From a virus, in IMG/VR virus record IMGVR_UViG_3300025101_003436, positions 1 through 29,430 of that record: a stretch of DNA of 29,430 bases; one strand, given 5' to 3'. Of the stretch, positions 1-6,188 are shown piece by piece. The first letter of the stretch is position 1; each line of letters starts with the position of its first letter. A program made the translations under genes and the position numbers. Below the pieces are notes generated by a model, which searched no databases, was not told the origin of the DNA, and worked only from the letters and a program-made list of their open reading frames with translations.

Positions 1-1
1 G

Positions 2-1477
2 CACACTGGCGTTGTTCCTTTCCTTAAAAAGTTTGAATCAACTGTACGATGCTGCACACAAAATGGGATTAGAGGTGGATCCGCCACAGTGCACTTCCCA
101 ATCTGGCACCAAGAAATCCAAGACATCATCGTCCTAAAGAACAATAAAGGTACAGAAGATAATAGAGTAAGGAAACTTGACTACTCCATTCAGGTTTCAA
201 AACTTTTCTACGCACGTTTCATTCAAGATGGAGAGATTAGCCTCTTCTCACCACATGACGTACCAGGTTTGTATGAAGCTTTTGGTACTGATAAGTTTGA
301 CGAGTTATATGTTTCTTATGAACAAGACGAGTCTGTTCCTAGAAAGACTGTCAAGGCACAAGAACTGATTCTGGATATCCTGAAGGAGAGAGCAGAGACT
401 GGTCGTCTGTATCTGATGAACATTGACCATTGTAACTCTCACTCCTCCTTCAAAGATAAGGTAGAGATGTCTAACTTGTGTCAGGAGATTACTCTTCCTA
501 CATATCCCCTCCAACACATCGATGACCTGGTTGGTGAGATTGCCCTGTGTATTCTCTCTGCAGTCAACATTGGTAAGATCAGAGACCTAGATGAACTAGA
601 GGACCTCTGTGACCTTGCTGTAAGGGGTCTAGACGAGTTGATTGACTATCAAGACTACCCTGTGAAGGCTGCGGAGATTGCAACTAAGGCACGTCGTTCA
701 CTGGGTATTGGGTTCATTGGTTTGGCACACTATCTGGCTAAAAATGGATATAAGTATGATGATCAAGAAGCTTGGGATGCAGTTCACGAACTAACTGAAT
801 CCTTCCAATACTACCTAATCAAGTCCTCCAATCAACTGGCAAAAGAGAAAGGTTACTGTGAATACTTTGGACGTACCAAGTACTCTGATGGAGTTCTTCC
901 TATAGATACATATAAGAAGGAAGTTGATGAGATTGTAGAACCAAACTATCGTCATGATTGGGAAGCTCTTAGAACTAGTGTTCTGGAACATGGACTTAGG
1001 AACTCAACATTGTCGGCACAGATGCCATCGGAAAGCAGTTCCGTTGTGTCAAATGCAACCAATGGGATCGAGCCTCCTCGTGGATATCTGTCCATTAAGA
1101 AATCAAAGAAGGGACCTCTTAAGCAGATCGTTCCGCAATATTCCACACTGAAGAACAACTACACACTTCTGTGGGATATGAAAGATAATGGCGGGTATAT
1201 TCGTATCGTATCTGTCATGCAAAAGTTCTTTGATCAGGCCATCAGTGGTAACTGGAGTTATAACCCAGAGAACTACCCTGACAATGAGGTTCCTGTTTCC
1301 GTAATGGCTAATGATTTCCTAACTACATATAAGTATGGTTGGAAGACTTCATACTATCAGAACACTAACGACCTCAAGTCTGATGAAGTTGAAGAGTCAC
1401 CATCATCTGAAGTAGAATCGTTGTTACAAGATCTATCAAACCTAGAGGAGGGAGAGTGTGAATCCTGCGCAGTCTGA
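2..1477 (+). CDS. nrdA: Ribonucleoside-diphosphate reductase, class I large subunit (5' end outside window)
   Basis: Catalytic alpha subunit of aerobic ribonucleotide reductase, which reduces NDPs to dNDPs for phage DNA synthesis. The frame is open from base 2 with NrdA-like sequence (HTGVVPFLKKF) before the first internal GTG at 89, so the gene enters from the left and its N-terminal third is missing. Visible family features: the SNLCQEI segment holding the equivalents of E. coli N437/C439/E441; IALCILSAVN with the C462 equivalent; MPSESSSVVSNATNGIEPPRG; the YY pair in KTSYYQNT (Y730/Y731 radical relay); and the C-terminal CESC redox cysteine pair. The partner of Cys462, Cys225, would lie upstream of the window. 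nrdB follows 40 bases downstream, the usual phage order. The call is firm. Confidence 0.97.
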   Translation, partial: HTGVVPFLKKFESTVRCCTQNGIRGGSATVHFPIWHQEIQDIIVLKNNKGTEDNRVRKLDYSIQVSKLFYARFIQDGEISLFSPHDVPGLYEAFGTDKFDELYVSYEQDESVPRKTVKAQELILDILKERAETGRLYLMNIDHCNSHSSFKDKVEMSNLCQEITLPTYPLQHIDDLVGEIALCILSAVNIGKIRDLDELEDLCDLAVRGLDELIDYQDYPVKAAEIATKARRSLGIGFIGLAHYLAKNGYKYDDQEAWDAVHELTESFQYYLIKSSNQLAKEKGYCEYFGRTKYSDGVLPIDTYKKEVDEIVEPNYRHDWEALRTSVLEHGLRNSTLSAQMPSESSSVVSNATNGIEPPRGYLSIKKSKKGPLKQIVPQYSTLKNNYTLLWDMKDNGGYIRIVSVMQKFFDQAISGNWSYNPENYPDNEVPVSVMANDFLTTYKYGWKTSYYQNTNDLKSDEVEESPSSEVESLLQDLSNLEEGECESCAV

Positions 1478-1517
1478 TTACAATTTTAAGGTTTCACCCG
1501 TTAATGGAAAAGATGTA

Positions 1518-2666
1518 ATGAATGAAGTGAAAGGAATGACGGTGTTCAACACCGAGGTTCACGACTACAAGAAACAACCAATGTTCTTCGGAAAACCTCT
1601 GGGAGTCCAGAGGTATGACTCTTACAAGTATCCTGTCTTTGAGAAACTAACCACTCAACAACTGGGATACTTCTGGAGACCAGAAGAAGTATCACTACAG
1701 AAAGATCGAGGGGACTATCATTCACTTCGTCCAGAACAAAAACACATCTATACTTCCAACCTGAAGTATCAGATCATGCTTGACTCTATTCAGGGTCGTG
1801 GTCCTGGTATGGCATTCATTCCATACTGTTCACTGCCTGAACTAGAAGCATGTATGGAAGTGTGGGGATTTATGGAGATGATCCATAGTCGTTCATACAC
1901 TTACATCATCAAGAACGTCTACGCTAATCCTGCAGATGTTCTGGATAAAATTGTTACTGATCAGAAGATTCTGGACCGTGCCAAGAGTGTAACTGAATCC
2001 TATGATGACTTTATTAACAGTGCTCATCAGTGGGACACTGGCAATATGTGGCGTGAAGAATTCAGAGGTTCACCTACATCAGAGTGGGAGATTAGAGATG
2101 TCAAAAGAAAACTCTACAGAGCAGTCGCTAACGTCAATATACTGGAAGGGATACGGTTTTATGTTTCTTTTGCTTGTAGCTTTGCTTTTGGTGAACTTAA
2201 ACTCATGGAGGGTTCTGCCAAGATCATCTCCCTTATTGCAAGAGATGAGAACCAACATCTCGCAATAACTCAGAACATCCTAAACAGATGGAAACAAGGT
2301 GATGATCCAGAGATGGCTCAAATCGCCAAGGAAGAAGAAGAGTGGGTATATGCAATGTTTGATAAGGCCGTGAACGAGGAGAAGGCTTGGGCTGACTACC
2401 TGTTCAAGGACGGTTCCATGATTGGTTTGAATGATACACTTTTGCAACAATATGTTGAATGGGTCGCCAATCGTCGTATGAAGGCGATAGGATTGAAACC
2501 TGTCTATGATATCCCTGCAAAGAACAACCCCCTCCCCTGGACCCAACACTGGATCAGTTCCAAGGGACTACAAGTTGCTCCACAGGAAACTGAAGTTGAA
2601 TCTTATGTCGTTGGAGGCATCAAACAAGATGTTAAGAAAGACACTTTCTCAGACTTTAAACTCTGA
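1518..2666 (+). CDS. nrdB: Ribonucleoside-diphosphate reductase, class I small (radical) subunit
   Basis: Beta subunit that carries the di-iron/tyrosyl radical cofactor and works with NrdA. 382 residues from the chosen ATG. Metal ligands and radical residue by alignment to E. coli NrdB from memory: Asp89 in MLDSIQGR, Glu120 and His123 in FMEMIHSRSY with Tyr127 as the radical tyrosine, Glu in EGIRFYVSFACSFAF, and Glu/His in ARDENQHLA. The radical tyrosine is kept, so this is class Ia-like. The frame stays open up to a GTG at 1458 overlapping nrdA, but ATG 1518 is preceded at a good distance by GGAAAAG; ATG 1536, nearer the T4 NrdB start, is an alternative. Co-transcribed with nrdA. Confidence 0.96.
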   Translation: MNEVKGMTVFNTEVHDYKKQPMFFGKPLGVQRYDSYKYPVFEKLTTQQLGYFWRPEEVSLQKDRGDYHSLRPEQKHIYTSNLKYQIMLDSIQGRGPGMAFIPYCSLPELEACMEVWGFMEMIHSRSYTYIIKNVYANPADVLDKIVTDQKILDRAKSVTESYDDFINSAHQWDTGNMWREEFRGSPTSEWEIRDVKRKLYRAVANVNILEGIRFYVSFACSFAFGELKLMEGSAKIISLIARDENQHLAITQNILNRWKQGDDPEMAQIAKEEEEWVYAMFDKAVNEEKAWADYLFKDGSMIGLNDTLLQQYVEWVANRRMKAIGLKPVYDIPAKNNPLPWTQHWISSKGLQVAPQETEVESYVVGGIKQDVKKDTFSDFKL

Positions 2667-2940
2667 GATTGAATCTCATTCACCATACAATGGATCTCTA
2701 TTGAGATATAAGAGGTGGTCTGATACTCTCAGACCATCTTTGAAAAATTATGCTCATAAGTTCCTTCACAAGTTCATGGAGTGGTGGTATGAGAAACCCA
2801 TCTATCTCCATCAGAAACCCATGGAGGAACAAATAAGAATCATCAGGAAAGCACACGGTTCTAAGTCTAAGAATAATGCAGTGAACCTCGATAGAGCCAC
2901 AGATTATGTGTGGGGAGGTGATGGAGACTGGCATCGATAA
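2629..2940 (+). CDS. Conserved-looking small protein of unknown function
   Basis: 103 residues from ATG 2629, overlapping the end of nrdB by 38 bases; a GGAGG lies 11 bases before this ATG. The frame is open further up inside nrdB (ATG 2605, 2506), but that part only shadows nrdB. The protein is basic and rich in aromatic residues (KFMEWWYEKPIYLHQKP), with a charged C-terminus ending YVWGGDGDWHR. No membrane segment or known motif was recognised. Its position after nrdB suggests the same transcript. No function is proposed. Confidence 0.6.
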   Translation: MLRKTLSQTLNSEIESHSPYNGSLLRYKRWSDTLRPSLKNYAHKFLHKFMEWWYEKPIYLHQKPMEEQIRIIRKAHGSKSKNNAVNLDRATDYVWGGDGDWHR

Positions 2941-2963
2941 ATATCCTCAGTTGAATTCATTAT

Positions 2964-3392
2964 GTGTGCGACTACGAGAACCCTTGGTTATATCTGGAGA
3001 AACCGTTTACGAGTGATGATATTTTAGACTTTTATGGCTTTGTGTATCTCATTACCAATCTCACAAACCAAAGACTATACATTGGAAGAAAAGTCTTCTG
3101 GTTTCATAGGAAACCTCCTGGAAAGAAACGGAGAGTAAAGAAGGAGTCAGATTGGAAATCGTACTATGGTTCATCTGACGAACTTAAAGAAGATGTTAAG
3201 ATCCTCGGGACTCACATGTTTAAGAGGGAGATTCTTTCGTTGCACAAAACAAAAGGAAAGACCAACTTTGCAGAGACAGAAGCATTATTCAAGAACAATG
3301 TCTTGACAGAATCCTTCGTAGATGGTACTCCTAGATACTATAACTCAAACATAATGAATCGTTACTACAGGAAAGATTACTTTGGCTCATGA
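2964..3392 (+). CDS. SegE-like GIY-YIG family putative endonuclease
   Basis: 142 residues. It resembles the T4-like phage family with a GIY-YIG fold annotated as SegE-like putative endonuclease: an N-terminal NPWLYLEKPFTSDDI segment, the degenerate GIY-YIG core GFVYLITN...LYIGRK (about residues 25-43), then KKESDWKSYYGSS, a pattern typical of this family, and a glutamate in FAETEALF that may be the metal-binding acid. The first G-I-Y is changed to F-V-Y, so catalytic activity is uncertain. GTG 2964 is the only reasonable start; no in-frame ATG precedes the core, and the ribosome-binding site is poor. It lies just after the nrd genes, a favoured neighbourhood for free-standing homing-type nucleases in T4-like phages. 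The next gene starts inside its stop codon. Confidence 0.75.
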   Translation: MCDYENPWLYLEKPFTSDDILDFYGFVYLITNLTNQRLYIGRKVFWFHRKPPGKKRRVKKESDWKSYYGSSDELKEDVKILGTHMFKREILSLHKTKGKTNFAETEALFKNNVLTESFVDGTPRYYNSNIMNRYYRKDYFGS

Positions 3393-3967
3393 AAAGGATA
3401 CTATTAGGCCTACTATTGTTTCCCCTTGTTATTCTAGGTGTTGATGCATTAGAACCCAAAGAGGAGTATACAGATTCAACAATAGTTGAAAAGGAACAAG
3501 TTGTTGAATCTGAAAAGAGATGGGTATGTGAAGACTGCACTGAGAATGAAAAGATTGTTCTTGAGTTCCTTCAAGAAAGAGGTATTGAGGACAAGGTTGC
3601 TCTGTCTGTAATCATGGGTAACATCAAACAAGAATCAAAGTTTCACCCAAACATCTGTGAAGGTGGAGCAAGAGTTCCCTATCATCACTGTCATAGAGGT
3701 GGGTTTGGTCTTATTCAGTGGACAACACTTGGTAGGTACAGTGGATTAGGACGGTTTGTAAACCGGCATGGTGGAGACCCATCTTCTCTGAACTCTCAGT
3801 TACAATACATGGTATCAGAAATCGAGTGGAGAAAAGTCGAATACATCTTCAAAACACCTGGTCTATCGGTTGACAAATACATGAATACAGCTTATGATTG
3901 GTTGAGATGGGGAGTTCATGGAAAAAGAACCATCTATTCTAATCAGTATCTGAATCGTCTGGTTTAG
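3389..3967 (+). CDS. Secreted tail-lysin/transglycosylase-like cell-wall hydrolase
   Basis: 192 residues beginning with a hydrophobic signal-like segment (residues 3-20, KRILLGLLLFPLVILG), then an acidic linker and, from about residue 55, a lysozyme-like domain: VALSVIMGNIKQESKF with a likely catalytic Glu, GGFGLIQWT, RYSGLGRF, and a C-terminal DWLRWGVHG. GNIKQES plus G(F/Y)GLIQW is characteristic of the phage tail-lysin (Phage_tail_lys) family. It probably cuts peptidoglycan. The signal segment suggests export or membrane anchoring, unusual for a purely virion-borne lysin. The start overlaps the previous stop (ATGA). A SAR-type endolysin role is an alternative. Confidence 0.75.
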   Translation: MKRILLGLLLFPLVILGVDALEPKEEYTDSTIVEKEQVVESEKRWVCEDCTENEKIVLEFLQERGIEDKVALSVIMGNIKQESKFHPNICEGGARVPYHHCHRGGFGLIQWTTLGRYSGLGRFVNRHGGDPSSLNSQLQYMVSEIEWRKVEYIFKTPGLSVDKYMNTAYDWLRWGVHGKRTIYSNQYLNRLV

Positions 3968-3980
3968 GTTTGATATTTGT

Positions 3981-4054
3981 GACTCGTTAGCTCAGCTGGA
4001 TAGAGCAACTGCCTTCTAAGCAGTCGGTCGTAGGTTCGAATCCTACACGAGTCG
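3981..4054 (+). tRNA. tRNA-Arg(TCT)
   Basis: A complete cloverleaf can be drawn: acceptor GACTCGT/ACGAGTC, D-arm GCTC...GAGC, anticodon stem ACTGC/GCAGT with loop CTTCTAA (anticodon TCT), T-arm GTAGG-TTCGAAT-CCTAC and discriminator G. CCA is not encoded. It reads AGA, a codon used heavily in the genes of this window. Confidence 0.97.
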
Positions 4055-4055
4055 T

Positions 4056-4080
4056 TGGGAGTTTCTCCCACTTATTGTTT
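4056..4080 (+). terminator. Hairpin after tRNA-Arg, possible terminator or processing site
   Basis: Perfect 6-bp stem TGGGAG/CTCCCA (4056-4061 with 4065-4070), a 3-base loop, then a T-rich run CTTATTGTTT. It starts two bases after the tRNA. It may end transcription weakly or help form the tRNA 3' end. Confidence 0.45.
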
Positions 4081-4091
4081 ATGATTTTATC

Positions 4092-4403
4092 ATGGATCTA
4101 AATGTTTCTAGTATTGTCCGTAGTGTGGCAATTGCAATCGTTGGTCTTCCTGTGGCACTTGGAGTTAGTGGATCTCTAGGAGCTGTATCTGAAGGTATCC
4201 GTGCTTCTACGGCAGATGCAGTATCTGGAGCACCTGTTACTCAGGTACAAAATGATGTTCGTTCTGAACTGGCTAAGCCTTGTCTCTCTTACCTCCTTTC
4301 CAAGGGTGACAGTAAGTTGGAACGTGAAGCCAAGGATGAGATCGACACCTACTTCGGTGGTGATGTGAATCACAGTGAAGTATGTAAGTGGGTCATTCGA
4401 TGA
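4092..4403 (+). CDS. Small membrane or exported protein of unknown function
   Basis: 103 residues. The N-terminal half is hydrophobic and rich in small residues (residues 8-30, SVAIAIVGLPVALGVSG), compatible with a transmembrane segment or signal peptide. A hydrophilic C-terminal half has two cysteines (CLSYLL and EVCKWVIR) that could form a disulfide if outside the cytoplasm. It sits between two tRNA genes and is followed within ten bases by a UUCG hairpin. Not recognised as a named family, though this type of short protein is common in cyanomyoviruses. Confidence 0.65.
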   Translation: MDLNVSSIVRSVAIAIVGLPVALGVSGSLGAVSEGIRASTADAVSGAPVTQVQNDVRSELAKPCLSYLLSKGDSKLEREAKDEIDTYFGGDVNHSEVCKWVIR

Positions 4404-4409
4404 TTCATT

Positions 4410-4423
4410 GGCCCTTCGGGGCC
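4410..4423 (+). terminator. GGCCC-TTCG-GGGCC hairpin
   Basis: Perfect 5-bp GC stem closed by a UUCG tetraloop, between the upstream stop codon (4403) and tRNA-Asn (4429). No T-run follows, so it is more likely an mRNA-stabilising or processing hairpin than a strong terminator. Confidence 0.45.
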
Positions 4424-4428
4424 TTCAT

Positions 4429-4501
4429 TCCTCTATAGCTCAGTTGGTAGAGCATTCGACTGTTAATCGAATTGTCCCTGGTTCGAGCCCAGGTGGAGGA
4501 G
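4429..4501 (+). tRNA. tRNA-Asn(GTT)
   Basis: Cloverleaf: acceptor TCCTCTA/TGGAGGA (one T-G pair), D-arm GCTC...GAGC, anticodon stem TTCGA/TCGAA with loop CTGTTAA (anticodon GTT), T-arm CCTGG-TTCGAGC-CCAGG, discriminator G. No encoded CCA. Confidence 0.97.
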
Positions 4502-4599
4502 TAACGGACTGGTATACATCCGTGCTCGCGTCTCCGAGAGAAAAAAGAATCGGAAATCCAACCCACGCGGGAGAGAGGTGGGACCCCTCTTGAACCCTT
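4502..4599 (+). other. Structured spacer between tRNA-Asn and tRNA-Val
   Basis: 98 bases with no convincing ORF and no cloverleaf. It holds three inverted repeats in tandem: ACGGA/TCCGT (4504-4523, extendable by two pairs past a bulge), TCCGA/TCGGA (4533-4554) around an A-rich loop, and AGAGG/CCTCT (4574-4590). It is visibly more GC-rich than its surroundings. It may be a small structured RNA, tRNA-processing leader, or remains of further tRNA genes. Confidence 0.4.
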
Positions 4600-4671
4600 G
4601 CTTGAATAGCTCAGCGGTAGAGCATCTCGTTTACACCGAGGCGGTCGGGGGTTCGATCCCCTCTTCAAGCA
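4600..4671 (+). tRNA. tRNA-Val(TAC)
   Basis: Cloverleaf: acceptor GCTTGAA/TTCAAGC, D-arm GCTC...GAGC, anticodon stem TCTCG/CGAGG with loop TTTACAC (anticodon TAC), T-arm GGGGG-TTCGATC-CCCTC with one G-T pair, discriminator A. No encoded CCA. It reads GTA, a common codon here. Confidence 0.96.
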
Positions 4672-4693
4672 TTCCCAATAAACCACACAAACA

Positions 4694-4867
4694 ATGACCG
4701 ATTCAAAGTCTGTTTCTTACATTACTGAAGAAGATTGTAAGAAAATGATTGATAAAGCCATTGACAAACACAACAAAACTGCTACACTCATTAGTGCAAG
4801 TATTGGTTCAGTTCTTCTGTTCTTCTACGCACAAGGACTATTGATTGTAGTGGGACTATGGAATTGA
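4694..4867 (+). CDS. 57-residue single-span membrane protein, unknown
   Basis: Begins MTDSKSVSYITEEDCKK and ends VVGLWN. The first 28 residues are charged; residues 30-54 (ATLISASIGSVLLFFYAQ and following) form one transmembrane helix. It starts 22 bases after tRNA-Val. A TATAAT box overlaps its stop codon and serves the next gene. No family was recognised; the start is the only in-frame ATG before the helix except an internal Met18. Confidence 0.6.
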   Translation: MTDSKSVSYITEEDCKKMIDKAIDKHNKTATLISASIGSVLLFFYAQGLLIVVGLWN

Positions 4868-4874
4868 CTATAAT
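4845..4874 (+). promoter_or_regulatory. Sigma70-like promoter (weak -35)
   Basis: TATAAT at 4869-4874 continued as AATAAA, with TTGTAG at 4845-4850 (spacer 18). Only the -10 is strong. The extended TATAATAAATAAA recurs at 21326. It lies just upstream of the Phd-like gene. Confidence 0.5.
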
Positions 4875-4899
4875 AAATAAAACCAACTGATATTCACCG

Positions 4900-5070
4900 A
4901 TGGAAGTATTTTCAGTTCAGGAATGGGAAGCTAGGTTCGATGAACTTATCGAACGAGTAGAGAAAGGAGAACACATTGGAGTTGTGAGGGAGGATGGAAA
5001 GTCCGCTGTATTCCTACCAGCAGATGATTCAATACTATCTCTCTACACAGAACACGATGAGGCCAGTTAG
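4900..5070 (+). CDS. Phd/YefM-like antitoxin-type protein (solitary)
   Basis: 56 residues. The arrangement FSVQEWEARFDELIERVEKG, then EHIGVVREDGKSAVFLPADD, matches the N-terminal DNA-binding fold of Phd/YefM antitoxins: an amphipathic helix with F-DELI-RVE-GE, followed by a strand ending G-(K)-AV-L-P. Phd proteins are usually 70-90 residues, with a C-terminal toxin-binding arm; here only about 16 residues follow the core (SILSLYTEHDEAS), and no toxin gene lies next to it. It could be a DNA-binding regulator or an antitoxin that neutralises a host toxin. The start is the first ATG after the TATAAT box. Assigned by pattern, not by alignment. Confidence 0.65.
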   Translation: MEVFSVQEWEARFDELIERVEKGEHIGVVREDGKSAVFLPADDSILSLYTEHDEAS

Positions 5071-5086
5071 ACGACCGTCTATTCAC

Positions 5087-5116
5087 TTGACTTTATCATC
5101 CACACTCTAGTATAAT
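5087..5116 (+). promoter_or_regulatory. Strong sigma70-like promoter
   Basis: TTGACT (5087-5092), 18-base spacer, TATAAT (5111-5116) followed by AAACAGG. The start of transcription would fall about 15 bases before ATG 5139. It drives the small-gene set 5139-5838, which ends at the terminator at 5890. Confidence 0.75.
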
Positions 5117-5138
5117 AAACAGGTAAACAAACAAAACG

Positions 5139-5354
5139 ATGACCGTTACTTCCAAGTTCAAGAAAGATATCTCCACACTTCGTGGAGCGGCTAAAGGAGA
5201 CTTCTTCCTGGATGTAAAGAACCCCAAACTTTTCAAGAAGGTTCGTAAGTATTATGAAAACGATGGTGTAGTATTCTCTGGTGACCCACTGGATGACTAT
5301 GACATTCTCATTGATTGTATCGCTGAAGATCTGGAACTCGTAGAGATCAACTGA
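5139..5354 (+). CDS. 71-residue acidic protein, unknown
   Basis: Soluble, charged protein (KFKKDISTLRGAAKGDFFLD near the start, acidic ...DDYDILIDCIAEDLELVEIN at the end). First gene after a strong promoter, so probably made early. The stop codon overlaps the next start (TGATG), implying translational coupling to the 78-residue gene. No motif was recognised; early phage proteins of this size often bind host factors, but nothing in the sequence shows that here. Confidence 0.7.
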   Translation: MTVTSKFKKDISTLRGAAKGDFFLDVKNPKLFKKVRKYYENDGVVFSGDPLDDYDILIDCIAEDLELVEIN

Positions 5355-5590
5355 TGAAGATCCTATTTGAACGTTTCCCCTATCGTTATGTTGAATGTGG
5401 AACCCTAGAAAATGGGTTCCCAGACTATCGTATTCAGAAAGCACATGAGTATACTAAACGATACTCAGACATGTATCTCCTTGATAACAAGATGCAACTT
5501 CTGACTGCTATTGATGACTTCCAATATACTCTCTGGCTCGACCCAGAGGGTGTTCCTTGTTATGTAAAAGATGTAGTTCGAGCAAGGTAA
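5354..5590 (+). CDS. 78-residue protein, unknown
   Basis: Begins MKILFERFPYRYVECG. Soluble, with many aromatic residues (FQYTLWLDPEGVPCYVKDV near the end). Second gene of a three-gene early-type unit; its start overlaps the preceding stop and its own stop overlaps the following ATG (TAATG). No family was recognised. Confidence 0.7.
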   Translation: MKILFERFPYRYVECGTLENGFPDYRIQKAHEYTKRYSDMYLLDNKMQLLTAIDDFQYTLWLDPEGVPCYVKDVVRAR

Positions 5591-5838
5591 TGGAAAAAGA
5601 GGCTATCCAACTAACTCTTATACATGAGTGGATGACAGTATCTGATGCTAAACTCCTACTCCACCATCAATATATGAGAGTTAGGTCTCACAAAAAGTAT
5701 GGTGGATGGAAAACAGTTCAGACTCTTATGAATATTGCATACGGCATTTATCAAAGAGAGTCTGAAGAGTTCTTAAGAGCTAGATTGGATCTCATTAAGT
5801 CACGGATGGACTCTAACAGCACTGGTCGGGATGAATAA
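5590..5838 (+). CDS. 82-residue protein, unknown
   Basis: Third gene of the unit. The frame is open from ATG 5557, but ATG 5590 overlaps the upstream stop in the same TAATG fashion as the rest of the unit and is preferred. Basic, mostly helical-looking protein (SDAKLLLHHQYMRVRSHKKY; ESEEFLRARLDLIKSRMDS). No known motif. Followed 50 bases later by an intrinsic terminator. Confidence 0.65.
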   Translation: MEKEAIQLTLIHEWMTVSDAKLLLHHQYMRVRSHKKYGGWKTVQTLMNIAYGIYQRESEEFLRARLDLIKSRMDSNSTGRDE

Positions 5839-5889
5839 TCCGGGTTTCCAATTTTTCCATAAGAATTGGTGGCGTGCATGTATCCCTCT

Positions 5890-5911
5890 GACCCCGTAAA
5901 GGGGTCTTTTT
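5890..5911 (+). terminator. Intrinsic (rho-independent) terminator
   Basis: Perfect 6-bp stem GACCCC/GGGGTC (5890-5895, 5901-5906), GTAAA loop and TTTTT (5907-5911). It ends the small-gene unit 5139-5838. Confidence 0.9.
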
Positions 5912-5915
5912 GTGC

Positions 5916-5922
5916 CTAAATA
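5916..5922 (+). promoter_or_regulatory. T4-type late promoter motif CTAAATA
   Basis: CTAAATA five bases after the terminator T-run and about 22 bases before ATG 5945. This motif has been proposed as the late promoter of cyanomyoviruses (recalled from the literature). It implies late expression of the next gene. Confidence 0.6.
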
Positions 5923-5944
5923 TCTGCAGTTATTTCTTAGAAAC

Positions 5945-6148
5945 ATGGCAGCAGGAAAAGCAGCGACATCGGCAACCGGAGCCGCTATGTCCAAGTATGA
6001 TGTAGAAGTAGAAGCTCGTTTGAAGAAGCTTGAAGCAACAGTTGCTGAACTCGCAAAGAACTGTGGTGGCAATAAAGAAGGTGGTGGTGATGTAGAAGCC
6101 AAACTAGATGATCTGGTTGCACGTTTGGGTAAACACTTTGCTCTCTGA
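5945..6148 (+). CDS. 67-residue coiled-coil protein, probably late or structural
   Basis: From ATG 5945 (an in-frame GTG at 5912 lies inside the terminator/promoter and is rejected). A small-residue N-terminus (MAAGKAATSATGAAMSK) is followed by a heptad-like helix (VEVEARLKKLEATVAELAKN), a glycine-rich hinge (GGNKEGGG) and a second helix (VEAKLDDLVARLG). Two helices joined by a glycine hinge suggest an oligomeric coiled coil. The late promoter motif suggests a virion or assembly role. Family not recognised. Confidence 0.65.
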   Translation: MAAGKAATSATGAAMSKYDVEVEARLKKLEATVAELAKNCGGNKEGGGDVEAKLDDLVARLGKHFAL

Positions 6149-6153
6149 TAGCT

Positions 6154-6159
6154 TATAAT
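6154..6159 (+). promoter_or_regulatory. -10 box ahead of the glycan operon
   Basis: TATAAT at 6154-6159 about 30 bases before ATG 6189; no good -35 at the right distance, so an activator-dependent (middle-type) promoter is possible. It is the only promoter-like site I see before the 15-kb operon. Confidence 0.5.
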
Positions 6160-6188
6160 ACATACAAGTAAATCTATAGTTATTATTG

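Noticed and set aside
1458-1517. GTG start for nrdB overlapping nrdA
   Set aside because: Extra 20 codons repeat no NrdB-like sequence; ATG 1518 has a better ribosome-binding site.
4375-4686. ORFs on both strands across the tRNA cluster
   Set aside because: They run straight through two complete tRNA genes; chance open frames.
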